36,511 nt of DNA from Winogradskya humida (lineage in GTDB: Bacteria > Actinomycetota > Actinomycetes > Mycobacteriales > Micromonosporaceae): contig NZ_BOMN01000062.1 in NCBI RefSeq assembly GCF_016862215.1, positions 1 to 36,511 of the forward strand, read 5' to 3'. How positions within the stretch are numbered: the first letter of the stretch is position 1; the number at the start of each line of letters is the position of its first letter. The notes below the pieces were generated by a model. It was given only the letters and a program-made list of their open reading frames with translations, was not told the DNA's origin and made no database searches. Positions 7,890 to 14,809 of the stretch are shown piece by piece. Both the position numbers and the translations under genes were made by a program.

Positions 7890-8664
7890 GAGCGAAACGA
7901 GTGTCACCTGGTGGGGGCACAGCACGACGTGGCTGACCGACTCGGGAGTCTCGCTGCTCACCGACCCGTTGCTCACCGACCGCCTCTTCCACCTGCGCCG
8001 GATGGCGGGCGGGCGGCCGGCGCTGCCGGGTGCGCCCGACGCGGTGCTCGTCTCGCACCTGCACGCGGACCATTTCCACCTGCCGTCGCTCAAGGCGGTC
8101 CCCGGCGAGCCGTGGCTCATCGTCCCCCGCGGGGCCACCACCTTCGTGGCCAAGGGCCTGGGCAGTAAGTACGCCGACAGGTGCGTCGAGCTCGTCCCCG
8201 GCGAGGAGACAACGGTCGGCACCGTGACCGTGAAGGCCGTCGAGGCCGCGCACGACGGTGGCCGCGGCGCCTGGTCGCGGATGCGGTCCCCGGCGATGGG
8301 CTTCGTGATCGAGGGCGCTGCCCGCACCTGGTTCGGCGGCGACACCGGCCTGTTCGACGCCATGGGCAACCTGGGCCCGCTCGACCTGGCTCTGATCCCG
8401 GTCGGCGGCTGGGGTCCGACGCTGGGCGCCGAGGGTCACCTCGACCCGTCGGACGGAGCCGAGGCGCTGCGCCGGGTGAAGGCCGCCTGGGCGGTCCCGG
8501 TGCACTACGGCACGTTCTGGCCGGTCGGCATGGGCCGGATCCGCCCGCACATGTTCCGCGACCCGGGCACCGAGTTCGCCCGCATGGCGGCCCAGACCTC
8601 CCCCGACACGCACGTCCGCGTTCTCGCGCACGGCGAGTCCCTGACGATCGAGCCTGCCCTGTGA
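7888..8664 (+). CDS. MBL-fold metallo-hydrolase (UlaG/NAPE-PLD-like)
   Basis: The protein has 258 residues and the metallo-beta-lactamase-fold signature HLHADHFH (HxHxDH; binuclear metal ligands). Further ligand-like residues occur at AAHDGG, GGDTGLFD (the bridging Asp) and VHYGTFW. The opening VTWWGHSTTWL is typical of the UlaG/NAPE-PLD-like branch, which hydrolyses phosphodiester, lactone or phospholipid bonds; the substrate is not determined. No signal peptide is seen, so it is predicted cytoplasmic. The GTG at 7888 is the first start and no good ribosome-binding site is visible. It overlaps the DedA gene by GTGA at 8661-8664. Its position beside lipid-modifying genes makes a phospholipid substrate worth considering. 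Confidence 0.87.
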   Translation: MSETSVTWWGHSTTWLTDSGVSLLTDPLLTDRLFHLRRMAGGRPALPGAPDAVLVSHLHADHFHLPSLKAVPGEPWLIVPRGATTFVAKGLGSKYADRCVELVPGEETTVGTVTVKAVEAAHDGGRGAWSRMRSPAMGFVIEGAARTWFGGDTGLFDAMGNLGPLDLALIPVGGWGPTLGAEGHLDPSDGAEALRRVKAAWAVPVHYGTFWPVGMGRIRPHMFRDPGTEFARMAAQTSPDTHVRVLAHGESLTIEPAL

Positions 8665-9254
8665 CCGAGCTTGGTGCTCTCGGGTGGCTGTTTCTCGTCG
8701 TCGCGTTCGGGGCGATCGTGCCGATCGTGCCCACCGGGGCGGCGGTCAGTGGCGCGGCCGCCCTCGCTTTCCATCAACATCCGCTGCTCATTGTTCTGAC
8801 CATCGCCGCCGGCGCGGCGGGCGCCTACGTGGGCGACCTCGTGATGTACGCGATGTGCCGCGCCGGTGGTGAGTCGCTGGCCCGCCGTCTGCGCTGGCTC
8901 CGCGACGAGGAGCACCTGGCAGCGGTCAAGGAGCGGCTGACGAAGAGTCAGGTGCCGGTGCTGCTCGTCTCCCGGCTGCTGCCCGGTGGTCGCGTGCCGG
9001 TGCTGCTCGCGGCAGCGTTCCTGGGGCTGCCGTGGCGTACCTTCGTGGTCGCCAACGCCCCGGCCTGCCTGCTGTGGTCCGCGGTCTACGCGGGTATCGG
9101 TGTCGCCGGTGGCTCGATCTTCCCGGAGCCGTGGCAGGGCGTGCTCGCCGCGATCATCCTGGTCGTGATCGTCGGCCAGGCGGTCAGCCTGATCAACAAA
9201 CGTCGCGCCCGGGCCGCGGAGGAAGCCCCGCAGCCGGGCGAGACCGCCGCCTGA
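8661..9254 (+). CDS. DedA family membrane protein (VTT domain)
   Basis: This 197-residue integral membrane protein has the DedA/VTT layout: an N-terminal hydrophobic segment (WLFLVVAFGAIVPIVPTGAAVSG), GAAGAYVGDLVMYAMCRAGG, the signature-like SRLLPGGRVPVLLAAAFLGLPWRTF with the conserved Arg of the amphipathic re-entrant region, and a C-terminal pair of helices. Family members act in lipid (undecaprenyl-phosphate or phospholipid) translocation across the inner membrane. The GTG start at 8661 overlaps the TGA of the MBL-fold gene, so the two are translationally coupled. The stop at 9252-9254 lies at the start of a 19-bp tandem duplication shared with the end of the convergent gene. Confidence 0.88.
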   Translation: MTELGALGWLFLVVAFGAIVPIVPTGAAVSGAAALAFHQHPLLIVLTIAAGAAGAYVGDLVMYAMCRAGGESLARRLRWLRDEEHLAAVKERLTKSQVPVLLVSRLLPGGRVPVLLAAAFLGLPWRTFVVANAPACLLWSAVYAGIGVAGGSIFPEPWQGVLAAIILVVIVGQAVSLINKRRARAAEEAPQPGETAA

Positions 9255-9288
9255 TCAGTACTTCAGGTCCTGATCAGTACTTCAGGTA
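9251..9288. repeat. 19-bp tandem duplication at the convergent gene ends
   Basis: CTGATCAGTACTTCAGGT occurs at 9251-9268 and 9270-9287, with one variable base after each copy. The palindrome TGATCA inside each copy gives a TGA stop on both strands. The first copy supplies the DedA stop (9252-9254) and the second the stop of the beta-lactamase-like gene (9276-9274), so one ancestral junction appears to have been duplicated. Confidence 0.85.
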
Positions 9289-10236
9289 CTGCCGGGTGAG
9301 CTTGGCGACCTTCTCCACGAGCGTGATGCCACCCTCCATCGACTGGTTGTCGTGGGAGAGGACGGCCACCGAGACGTCGGTGTCGTCCGAGACGACCCGG
9401 CCGATGGTGTTGATGGCCCAGAGGCCGCCGTCGGCCGTACGCGTGTCCCAGCCGTTCTTGACCGTGGCGGTCTCGCCGGACTTCTGGATCGACGGGATGC
9501 CCCAGTCCTGGGCGTCGTCGACGGAGCTCATCAGCGTGAACGCGGTCTTGCGGGAGTCGGCGTCGAGCTCGCCCTTGGTGTCGACCAGGTCCGACAGGAG
9601 CTTGATCTGGTCGGTGACCGTGGTCCGGGTGAGCCCCCAGGAACTGCTCACCGTGGTCTGGGTCAGGCCGAGGCGCTTGTTGCACTTCGTCACCGCGGTC
9701 TTGCCACCCAGGCGGGTGAACAGCGACGTGGTGGCATTGTTGTCGCTGAGCCGGATCATCGGCTTGGCCAGCGCCATCTCGCCCGTGCTCGGGTCGCGGT
9801 CGGCGTCCTGGGCCTTCAGCAGCATGCAGGCCAGCACCTGGACCTTCACGATGCTCGCGGTGTCGTACTTCTCAGTGCCGCGGTAGGTGTAGGTCTTACC
9901 GGTCTTCTTGTCGAGCACCGCGACCGAGAACTCGGGGGCCGTGCCCGCCAGCTTCTTGAGCGCGGCGTCCAGCGACTTGGTCTTCTTCGCCCACGCCGCG
10001 GCGGCCAGCTCCTCGGGAGTCGGGCCGGTCGGCGTCGGCGACGCGGTAGGTGTCGCGTCATCGTCACCGAGAGTCAGGGAGCTGGGTAGCAAACCGCCGC
10101 CCGTACCCCCGGAACCATTCCGGAGACCGAGCGCGATCAGGCCACCGCCGCCCAGAATCACGACTGCCGCCACAGCGAAAATTGCTAAACGGTAACGACG
10201 CACCCATGCATAGTGCCGTGCCGAACCCCGGTTCAC
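9274..10236 (-). CDS. Membrane-anchored beta-lactamase-like serine hydrolase (Glu166 motif not found)
   Basis: An N-terminal signal-anchor helix (YRLAIFAVAAVVILGGGGLIALGL) is followed by a Thr/Pro linker and a beta-lactamase/transpeptidase-like domain. From GTG 10236 the motifs are SIVK at 128-131 (SxxK nucleophile), SDN at 164-166 and KNG at 260-262 in place of KTG. The class A E166xxLN motif is not found, so efficient hydrolysis of beta-lactams is doubtful. A penicillin-binding or other peptidoglycan-related serine hydrolase (Beta-lactamase2-like) fits better. ATG 10284 is a longer in-frame start but would leave only 12 bp to the divergent gene at 10297; GTG 10236 leaves a normal promoter space. 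The catalytic domain should face the outside of the cell. Confidence 0.8.
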   Translation of the reverse strand: MNRGSARHYAWVRRYRLAIFAVAAVVILGGGGLIALGLRNGSGGTGGGLLPSSLTLGDDDATPTASPTPTGPTPEELAAAAWAKKTKSLDAALKKLAGTAPEFSVAVLDKKTGKTYTYRGTEKYDTASIVKVQVLACMLLKAQDADRDPSTGEMALAKPMIRLSDNNATTSLFTRLGGKTAVTKCNKRLGLTQTTVSSSWGLTRTTVTDQIKLLSDLVDTKGELDADSRKTAFTLMSSVDDAQDWGIPSIQKSGETATVKNGWDTRTADGGLWAINTIGRVVSDDTDVSVAVLSHDNQSMEGGITLVEKVAKLTRQYLKY

Positions 10237-10305
10237 CAACCCACCCACCCTGGGCGTCAGGCCGAACACGGTTAGTGATGGCATTGCGGGGGCACAATGG
10301 TGTCC

Positions 10306-11022
10306 ATGTCCCTGCTGCCGTCGCCCACCGCCCTCGTCGAGCTCACCCGGTACGCGGCCGGGCAGGTGGTCGAGACCGTGGCGTCGGCGGCCACCGTGCC
10401 GGCCCGGGTGCTGGGCGTGCTGAGCCAGACCGAGCTGCTGGTCAGCCGGATGTCCGTGCTGGCCGAGCGGGCCGAGTCGCTGATCGACCGGGTCGAGCGG
10501 GTCACCGCCGACGCCGAGGAGACCGTCGGCGGCGCGAAGGCGCTCGTCCAGCGCGTCGACCAGGTGACCACGGAGGCTGGGCAGATCGTCCAGAGCGCCG
10601 CCGTCATCACCGCCGGAGCCGGACAAATCGTCCAGAAGGCCAACGCCATCACGGCGGACGCGGAAGAAGTGGTCCAGGAGGCCGCGAGCACGTCGAAGAC
10701 CGCGAAGGGCATGCTCGAGGAGTACGTGCCGACGCTCCAGCGCGCCGCCCCGCTGCTCGCCCGTTTCGTCAACGACCTCACCCCGGAAGAGGTCACCGCG
10801 GCGATCAAGATGATCGACACGCTCCCGGAGCTGCGCAGGCACCTCACCGAGGACGTCATGCCGCTGCTGGGCAAGCTCGACCAGGTCGGCCCCGACCTGC
10901 ACTCGCTGCTGGAGGTCACCAACGACCTGCACCTGGCGATAGTCGGCATGCCGGGCCTCAAGCTCCTGCGCCGACGCGGTGCCGAACGGGTGGCCGAGGA
11001 GAACCACGCCGACGAGAAGTAA
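10306..11022 (+). CDS. Conserved actinobacterial helical (coiled-coil) protein of unknown function
   Basis: This 238-residue protein is nearly all helix. A short hydrophobic start (ALVELTRYAAGQVVETVASAA) is followed by heptad-like repeats (LAERAESLIDRVERVTADAEETVGGAKALVQRVDQVTTEAGQIVQSAA) and a C-terminal part with LTPEEVTAAIKMIDTLPELRRHL and GPDLHSLLEVTNDLHLAIVGMPGLKLLRRRG. From memory it resembles a widespread actinobacterial family sometimes mislabelled as a RuBisCO large-subunit protein; no RuBisCO feature is visible. The repeated xxAxxIVQ pattern suggests a membrane-associated coiled coil. ATG 10306 is preferred, with ATG 10297 nine bases upstream as an alternative. It begins a plus-strand run with the CHASE sensor and the class A beta-lactamase, spaced about 35 bp apart, and may be co-transcribed with them. 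Confidence 0.72.
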   Translation: MSLLPSPTALVELTRYAAGQVVETVASAATVPARVLGVLSQTELLVSRMSVLAERAESLIDRVERVTADAEETVGGAKALVQRVDQVTTEAGQIVQSAAVITAGAGQIVQKANAITADAEEVVQEAASTSKTAKGMLEEYVPTLQRAAPLLARFVNDLTPEEVTAAIKMIDTLPELRRHLTEDVMPLLGKLDQVGPDLHSLLEVTNDLHLAIVGMPGLKLLRRRGAERVAEENHADEK

Positions 11023-11057
11023 CCCGAAATCCGGCAAAAGCGACTAAATTTCATGAG

Positions 11058-12458
11058 GTGGCGAGGGAGAGCAAGAGCGGCTGGTCCCGCCCGTGGGCTG
11101 CCTTCTTCGCGCTGATCATCATCCTCGGCGGGGTCGCGATCTCCCTGGGCTTCGGGGTCCGGCTGCGCGGCGCCCTCGAACGTAACGCCGAGTCGCGGAT
11201 GGCGACCGCCAGCACGTCGGTGCAGACGGCTGTCACGAACGAGCTGGGGCGTTACGCGGACGCCGTACGCCTCAGTGCCGCCGCCATGGCCGCGCTCCCG
11301 GCGCCGACCGCCGCCGCCTTCGACAAGATCGCTGCGGCCGTCGACGAGCAGGACCTCACCGCCGTACGCGCGATGACGTTCGTGGCCCCGGACGGCCCCG
11401 GCCTGACCGCGAACTGGCGGTCCCGCGGCGCGACCGGCTTCACCCCGAGGACCGTAACCGGGCTGCAGGAGCACTTCTACACCGTCTTCGCGCGCACCCT
11501 GGGCAAGGAGAAGACCGCACCGGCGATCGGCGTCGACCAGGGCTCCGCGCAGGCCGTCGTGGACGCTGCCCGGCTGGCAACCGAGCACGTGGCGATCTCC
11601 GACGCGTACGTCCGGCTGGCCGACGCCGCGGTCCCGAAGGCGCAGCAGCAGCTCTCGTTCGACGTGCTGGCGCCGGTCGCGGGCTACGGCTGGGTGTCGC
11701 TGACCGTCGGCGCGGCCGATTTTGTCAGCGCCAACCTCGCCAGGGCCGCCGGTGACCTGCTCGACGCGCAGTTGATGACGCGATCATCCGCGGGGGCGCT
11801 CGCCGAGGTGGCGACCGTCGCGCGGGGGGACGGGTCGGGCTTCCGGCGTACCCAGAACTTCACGGCTGGGGAACGGCAGTGGGTCCTGCGTACCAGCGCG
11901 ACCTATAAAGCCCTGCTCCCGAACGCGGGACGCACCGACATGGTCGTGGTGATCGCCGGCTCGACCCTGGCCGTCATGTTCGGCACCCTGATGTACCTGC
12001 AGATGTCGGCCACCGCGCGCGCGGAGCGGGAGATCGCCGCCGAGGTCGCCGAGCGCCTGCGCAAGGTTGACGCGGAGTCCGAGCAGGGCCGGCTGCGTGG
12101 CGCGCTCGCCGCCCAGGAAGCGCTGCTCAGCGGTCTGATCGCGCACCCCGGCGAGGAGACCACCGAGGTGGACCTCAAAGCCGTCGTGGCCGAGGTGGTC
12201 GCGTCCGGTCTGGCCACGGCGGAGGTCACGGTCGGCGACCTTCCGACGGTACGCGCGGACGGCGCGATCCTGCACCACCTGCTCGACACCATGCTGGCGG
12301 ACGCGCTGAGCCGTACACCGCCGGAAACCTCCCCGACCATCGCGATCAGCGCCGAGACGAGCACGGACGGCCTGGTCCGCCTGCTCGTGGAGAGCGCCGG
12401 CACGGTCATCGGATGCACCCTTCCGAGTGTCACTGTGGAGGTTCCGGCCGGTACTTAA
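11058..12458 (+). CDS. CHASE-domain membrane sensor with degenerate, truncated kinase C terminus
   Basis: The 466-residue protein has a first transmembrane helix at about 12-34 (WAAFFALIIILGGVAISLGF), an extracytoplasmic CHASE-like domain (AVRAMTFVAPDGPG, SRGATGFTPRTV, LSFDVLAPVAGYGWVSLTVG) and a second helix near 297-317 (VVVIAGSTLAVMFGTLMYL). A coiled coil follows, then a region resembling the beginning of a histidine-kinase ATPase domain (VTVGDLPTVRADGAILHHLLDTMLADALSRTPP). No phospho-accepting His box, N-box Asn or G-box is seen, and the protein ends where the ATP lid should begin. It is therefore probably a non-catalytic receptor. The start is GTG 11058, placed just before the first helix; its ribosome-binding site is weak. 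Confidence 0.78.
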   Translation: MARESKSGWSRPWAAFFALIIILGGVAISLGFGVRLRGALERNAESRMATASTSVQTAVTNELGRYADAVRLSAAAMAALPAPTAAAFDKIAAAVDEQDLTAVRAMTFVAPDGPGLTANWRSRGATGFTPRTVTGLQEHFYTVFARTLGKEKTAPAIGVDQGSAQAVVDAARLATEHVAISDAYVRLADAAVPKAQQQLSFDVLAPVAGYGWVSLTVGAADFVSANLARAAGDLLDAQLMTRSSAGALAEVATVARGDGSGFRRTQNFTAGERQWVLRTSATYKALLPNAGRTDMVVVIAGSTLAVMFGTLMYLQMSATARAEREIAAEVAERLRKVDAESEQGRLRGALAAQEALLSGLIAHPGEETTEVDLKAVVAEVVASGLATAEVTVGDLPTVRADGAILHHLLDTMLADALSRTPPETSPTIAISAETSTDGLVRLLVESAGTVIGCTLPSVTVEVPAGT

Positions 12459-12493
12459 CACGCATTTGACGGAGTGCGCGAAAGGGTGGCGCC

Positions 12494-13372
12494 ATGGTTG
12501 ATCACCTGTCCCGCCGCGCCCTGCTCACCGGGGGTGCGACGGCCACCGCCGTGCTGCTGCTGCCCGGTGCGGCCAACGCCGACTCCGGCCTGCCCGGGCT
12601 CGAGCGGGAGTACGACGCGCGGATCGGTGCCTACGCGCTCGACACCGGCACCGGGCGCACCGTCGAGCACCGGTCACGCGAGCAGTTCCCGCTGCTGTCG
12701 ACGTTCAAGGTGCTGGCGAGTGCCGCGGTGCTGCGCCGTGCGCGTACCTGTGATCCCGGTCTTCTCGATCGTCGGGTTTTCTTCGGCACCGCCGATCTCG
12801 TCGCGAACTCGCCGGTCACCTCGTTGCACCTCGAGGAGGGGATGACCGTCGCCGAGCTTTGCGCGGCCGCCATCGGCTACAGCGACAACACCGCCGGAAA
12901 CCTGCTGCTGCGCCTGCTCGGCGGCCCCGACGGCGTGACCCGCTACGCCCGCGGCATCGGCGACCCGGTCACCCGCCTGGACCGCTGGGAGACCGCCCTC
13001 AACATCTGGTCCCCCGCCGAGGTCCGCGACACGACCACCCCGTCGGCGATGGGCCGCAACCTGCAGGCTCTGACCCTCGGCCACGCGCTCTACCCCGACG
13101 ACCGCGAACGCCTGCTCGGCTGGCTGCGCGCGAACACCACCGGCGGGGCCCGCATCCGCGCCGGCCTGCCCCCGTCGTGGACCGTCGGCGACAAGACCGG
13201 CTCGTCCGACTTCTACGGCGCCGCCAACGACCTCGCGATCGTCCATCCGCGCACGGGCGCCCCGCTGATCGTCGCCATCTACACCAACCGCAACGACGCC
13301 GCAGTGCCTTACGACAACACCCTCATCGCGCGTACGGCAACCGCGCTCGTGCGGGCGCTCGGCAGGCTCTGA
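12494..13372 (+). CDS. bla: Class A beta-lactamase (Tat-exported)
   Basis: All class A beta-lactamase motifs are present: STFK at 69-72 (SxxK nucleophile), SDN at 130-132, RWETALN with the deacylating Glu at 166, and KTG at 234-236. The 292-residue length fits the family, so hydrolysis of penicillins and related drugs is expected; spectrum cannot be predicted from this. The N terminus (SRRALLTGGATATAVLLLPGAANA) has a twin-arginine motif and a likely cleavage after ANA, so it should be exported folded by the Tat pathway. ATG 12494 has AAGGG about 9 bases upstream. It follows the CHASE sensor by 35 bp; no BlaI/AmpR-type regulator is adjacent. Confidence 0.92.
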   Translation: MVDHLSRRALLTGGATATAVLLLPGAANADSGLPGLEREYDARIGAYALDTGTGRTVEHRSREQFPLLSTFKVLASAAVLRRARTCDPGLLDRRVFFGTADLVANSPVTSLHLEEGMTVAELCAAAIGYSDNTAGNLLLRLLGGPDGVTRYARGIGDPVTRLDRWETALNIWSPAEVRDTTTPSAMGRNLQALTLGHALYPDDRERLLGWLRANTTGGARIRAGLPPSWTVGDKTGSSDFYGAANDLAIVHPRTGAPLIVAIYTNRNDAAVPYDNTLIARTATALVRALGRL

Positions 13373-13399
13373 AAGTGGGCCGGTTCTGAAAGTGGGCCG
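13368..13399. repeat. 17-bp-period tandem duplication at the beta-lactamase stop codon
   Basis: TCTGAAAGTGGGCCG occurs at 13368-13382 and 13385-13399. The first copy contains the TGA stop of the class A beta-lactamase (13370-13372). Confidence 0.85.
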
Positions 13400-13536
13400 C
13401 TCTGATCCGGGGCGGGTCAGCCGCAACTTCGTGCCCCGAGCCCGCACCTCGACGATCACCGCATCGAGGTGGCCCCTGGCGGTCGCCAGCTTGTGGGCCT
13501 CACGATCGAGCAGCTCGCGGTGCGAGAAGCACAGGG
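13400..13536. other. Unassigned spacer, possible remnant of a minus-strand coding region
   Basis: No gene is supported here. On the minus strand a short stretch reads smoothly (HRELLDREAHKLATARGHLD, continuing into VIVEVRARGTKLRLTRP), which looks protein-like, but it has no supported start or partner sequence and I do not recognise it. Confidence 0.25.
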
Positions 13537-13565
13537 AAAGACCCCGGCGGGCGGCCGGGGTCTTT
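13537..13565. terminator. Strong bidirectional terminator hairpin
   Basis: AAAGACCCCGGC (13537-13548) pairs perfectly with GCCGGGGTCTTT (13554-13565) around a 5-base loop. The arms end in A/T runs on both sides, so it can terminate transcription from either direction, mainly from the protease gene that ends at 13585. Confidence 0.85.
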
Positions 13566-13584
13566 CCGTTGGTGGAAGCGTGGA

Positions 13585-14622
13585 TCAGAAGACCGAGACG
13601 CCGTAGACGCTGAGCGGCTCGACGACGGGCTGGAAGTACGTGGTGCCGCCGGAGGAGCAGTTACCGCTGCCGCCCGAGGTGAGGCCCAGCGCGGTGGTGC
13701 CGGAGTAGAGCGAGCCGCCGCTGTCGCCGGGCTCGGCGCAGACGGTGGTGCGGATCAGGCCGGAGACCGAACCCTCGGAGTAGTTCACCGTCGAGTTGAG
13801 GGCGGTGACGCGGCCGGAGTGGATACCGGTGGTGCTGCCGCGGCGGTAGACCGTGGCGCCGACGGCGGGGGTGCCGGCGGAGGTGATGTCCTGCGAGCCG
13901 ACCGCGCCACTCTTGGCGATGGTCGTGTTCGTGTAGCGGACGATGCCGTAGTCGTTGCCCGGGAAGCTCGTGCCGGCGCGGGTGCCCAGTGTGGCCGAGC
14001 CGTTGGTCCACGTGGTGGCGATGTTCGTGCAGTGACCGGCGGTCAGGAAGTAGTAGGTCGAGCCGCTGACCACGTTGAAGCCGAGCGAGCAGCGCGAGCC
14101 ACCCGCGTAGATGGCATCGCCACCGGAGATCCGGGGGGCGAGGGTGCCGTCCACGATCTCCAGCGAGGCCTTGTCGCCCAGCTTGGCGACGGTCGCCTTG
14201 ACGGCGGCCAGCTTCGCACCGGTGACGGTACTGTCGGCGGTGACGGCGACCTTGTTGCTCACCGGGTCGATGGCGAACGAGGTGCCGGGGGTCTTCAGGG
14301 CCGACTTCAGCGTCGACTCGGCGGCGGCCAGCTCCGCGCCGCTGCGCAGCACGTAGCGGGGAGTCGCGCCGGACGCGGCGACCTGGGCGGCGGTGGCGGA
14401 GTCGGTGACAGCGACGACGACGTTGCCGGTCGAGTCGATGTACGAGCCCGCGTCCTTGGCGCCGAACTGGCTGTCCAGCTTGGCGGAGAGCGCTGAGGGG
14501 GCGAACGACGGGTCGGCCTTGGGTGCGACGGGGGCGGCGGACGCGGGTGACGCGAACGCGCTGCCGGCAATCAGAAGGGCGGCCAGGCCGACGATCGGTC
14601 GGCCGAGCTTGGTGTTACGCAC
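13585..14622 (-). CDS. Secreted S1 family serine protease (streptogrisin/alpha-lytic type)
   Basis: The 345-residue preproprotein has a signal peptide (LGRPIVGLAALLIAGSAFASPASA), an alpha-lytic-type propeptide (about 35-164) and a mature chymotrypsin-fold domain from about ISGGDAIYAGG (165). The catalytic triad is His197 (LTAGHC), Asp224 (GNDYGIV) and Ser301 (EPGDSGGS). Cys178/Cys198 and Cys295/Cys322 are positioned for the two disulfides of streptogrisins. It should be secreted, fold with the help of its propeptide and then be cut free to act as an extracellular protease. GTG 14622 is chosen for GGAGG with 7-base spacing and because the signal peptide follows directly; a longer ATG start at 14679 adds unlikely residues. 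A promoter and an inverted repeat lie upstream. Confidence 0.93.
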   Translation of the reverse strand: MRNTKLGRPIVGLAALLIAGSAFASPASAAPVAPKADPSFAPSALSAKLDSQFGAKDAGSYIDSTGNVVVAVTDSATAAQVAASGATPRYVLRSGAELAAAESTLKSALKTPGTSFAIDPVSNKVAVTADSTVTGAKLAAVKATVAKLGDKASLEIVDGTLAPRISGGDAIYAGGSRCSLGFNVVSGSTYYFLTAGHCTNIATTWTNGSATLGTRAGTSFPGNDYGIVRYTNTTIAKSGAVGSQDITSAGTPAVGATVYRRGSTTGIHSGRVTALNSTVNYSEGSVSGLIRTTVCAEPGDSGGSLYSGTTALGLTSGGSGNCSSGGTTYFQPVVEPLSVYGVSVF

Positions 14623-14646
14623 AGATTCCTCCAGGGGGATGGGGGT

Positions 14647-14670
14647 GGTACGCCAGATGTCCGGCGTACC
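14647..14670. promoter_or_regulatory. Inverted repeat in the protease leader
   Basis: GGTACGCC (14647-14654) and GGCGTACC (14663-14670) form perfect 8-bp arms separated by 8 bases. It lies between the predicted transcription start and the start codon of the protease, so it may act as an operator or as a leader hairpin. Confidence 0.45.
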
Positions 14671-14683
14671 AAGTGCCACCTGT

Positions 14684-14712
14684 AGTATCGAGAAGATTCA
14701 ATGCGCACTCAA
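14684..14712 (-). promoter_or_regulatory. Candidate promoter of the protease gene
   Basis: On the minus strand TTGAGT (14712-14707) is followed after 17 bases by GATACT (14689-14684). These are near-consensus -35 and -10 boxes for a housekeeping sigma factor, predicting a transcript with a leader of roughly 55 bases. Confidence 0.5.
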
Positions 14713-14809
14713 GGGTCACCATTCGGCCGCGGGGCCGCCCATACCCACTCTGAGCTGCTGAAACACCCTTTACATATCATTAAGTCAGGGGGTCAGTCGG
14801 GATGCCGCC

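Noticed and set aside
10306..11022. RuBisCO large-subunit annotation for the helical protein
   Set aside because: No RuBisCO motif is present; the protein is a short coiled coil.
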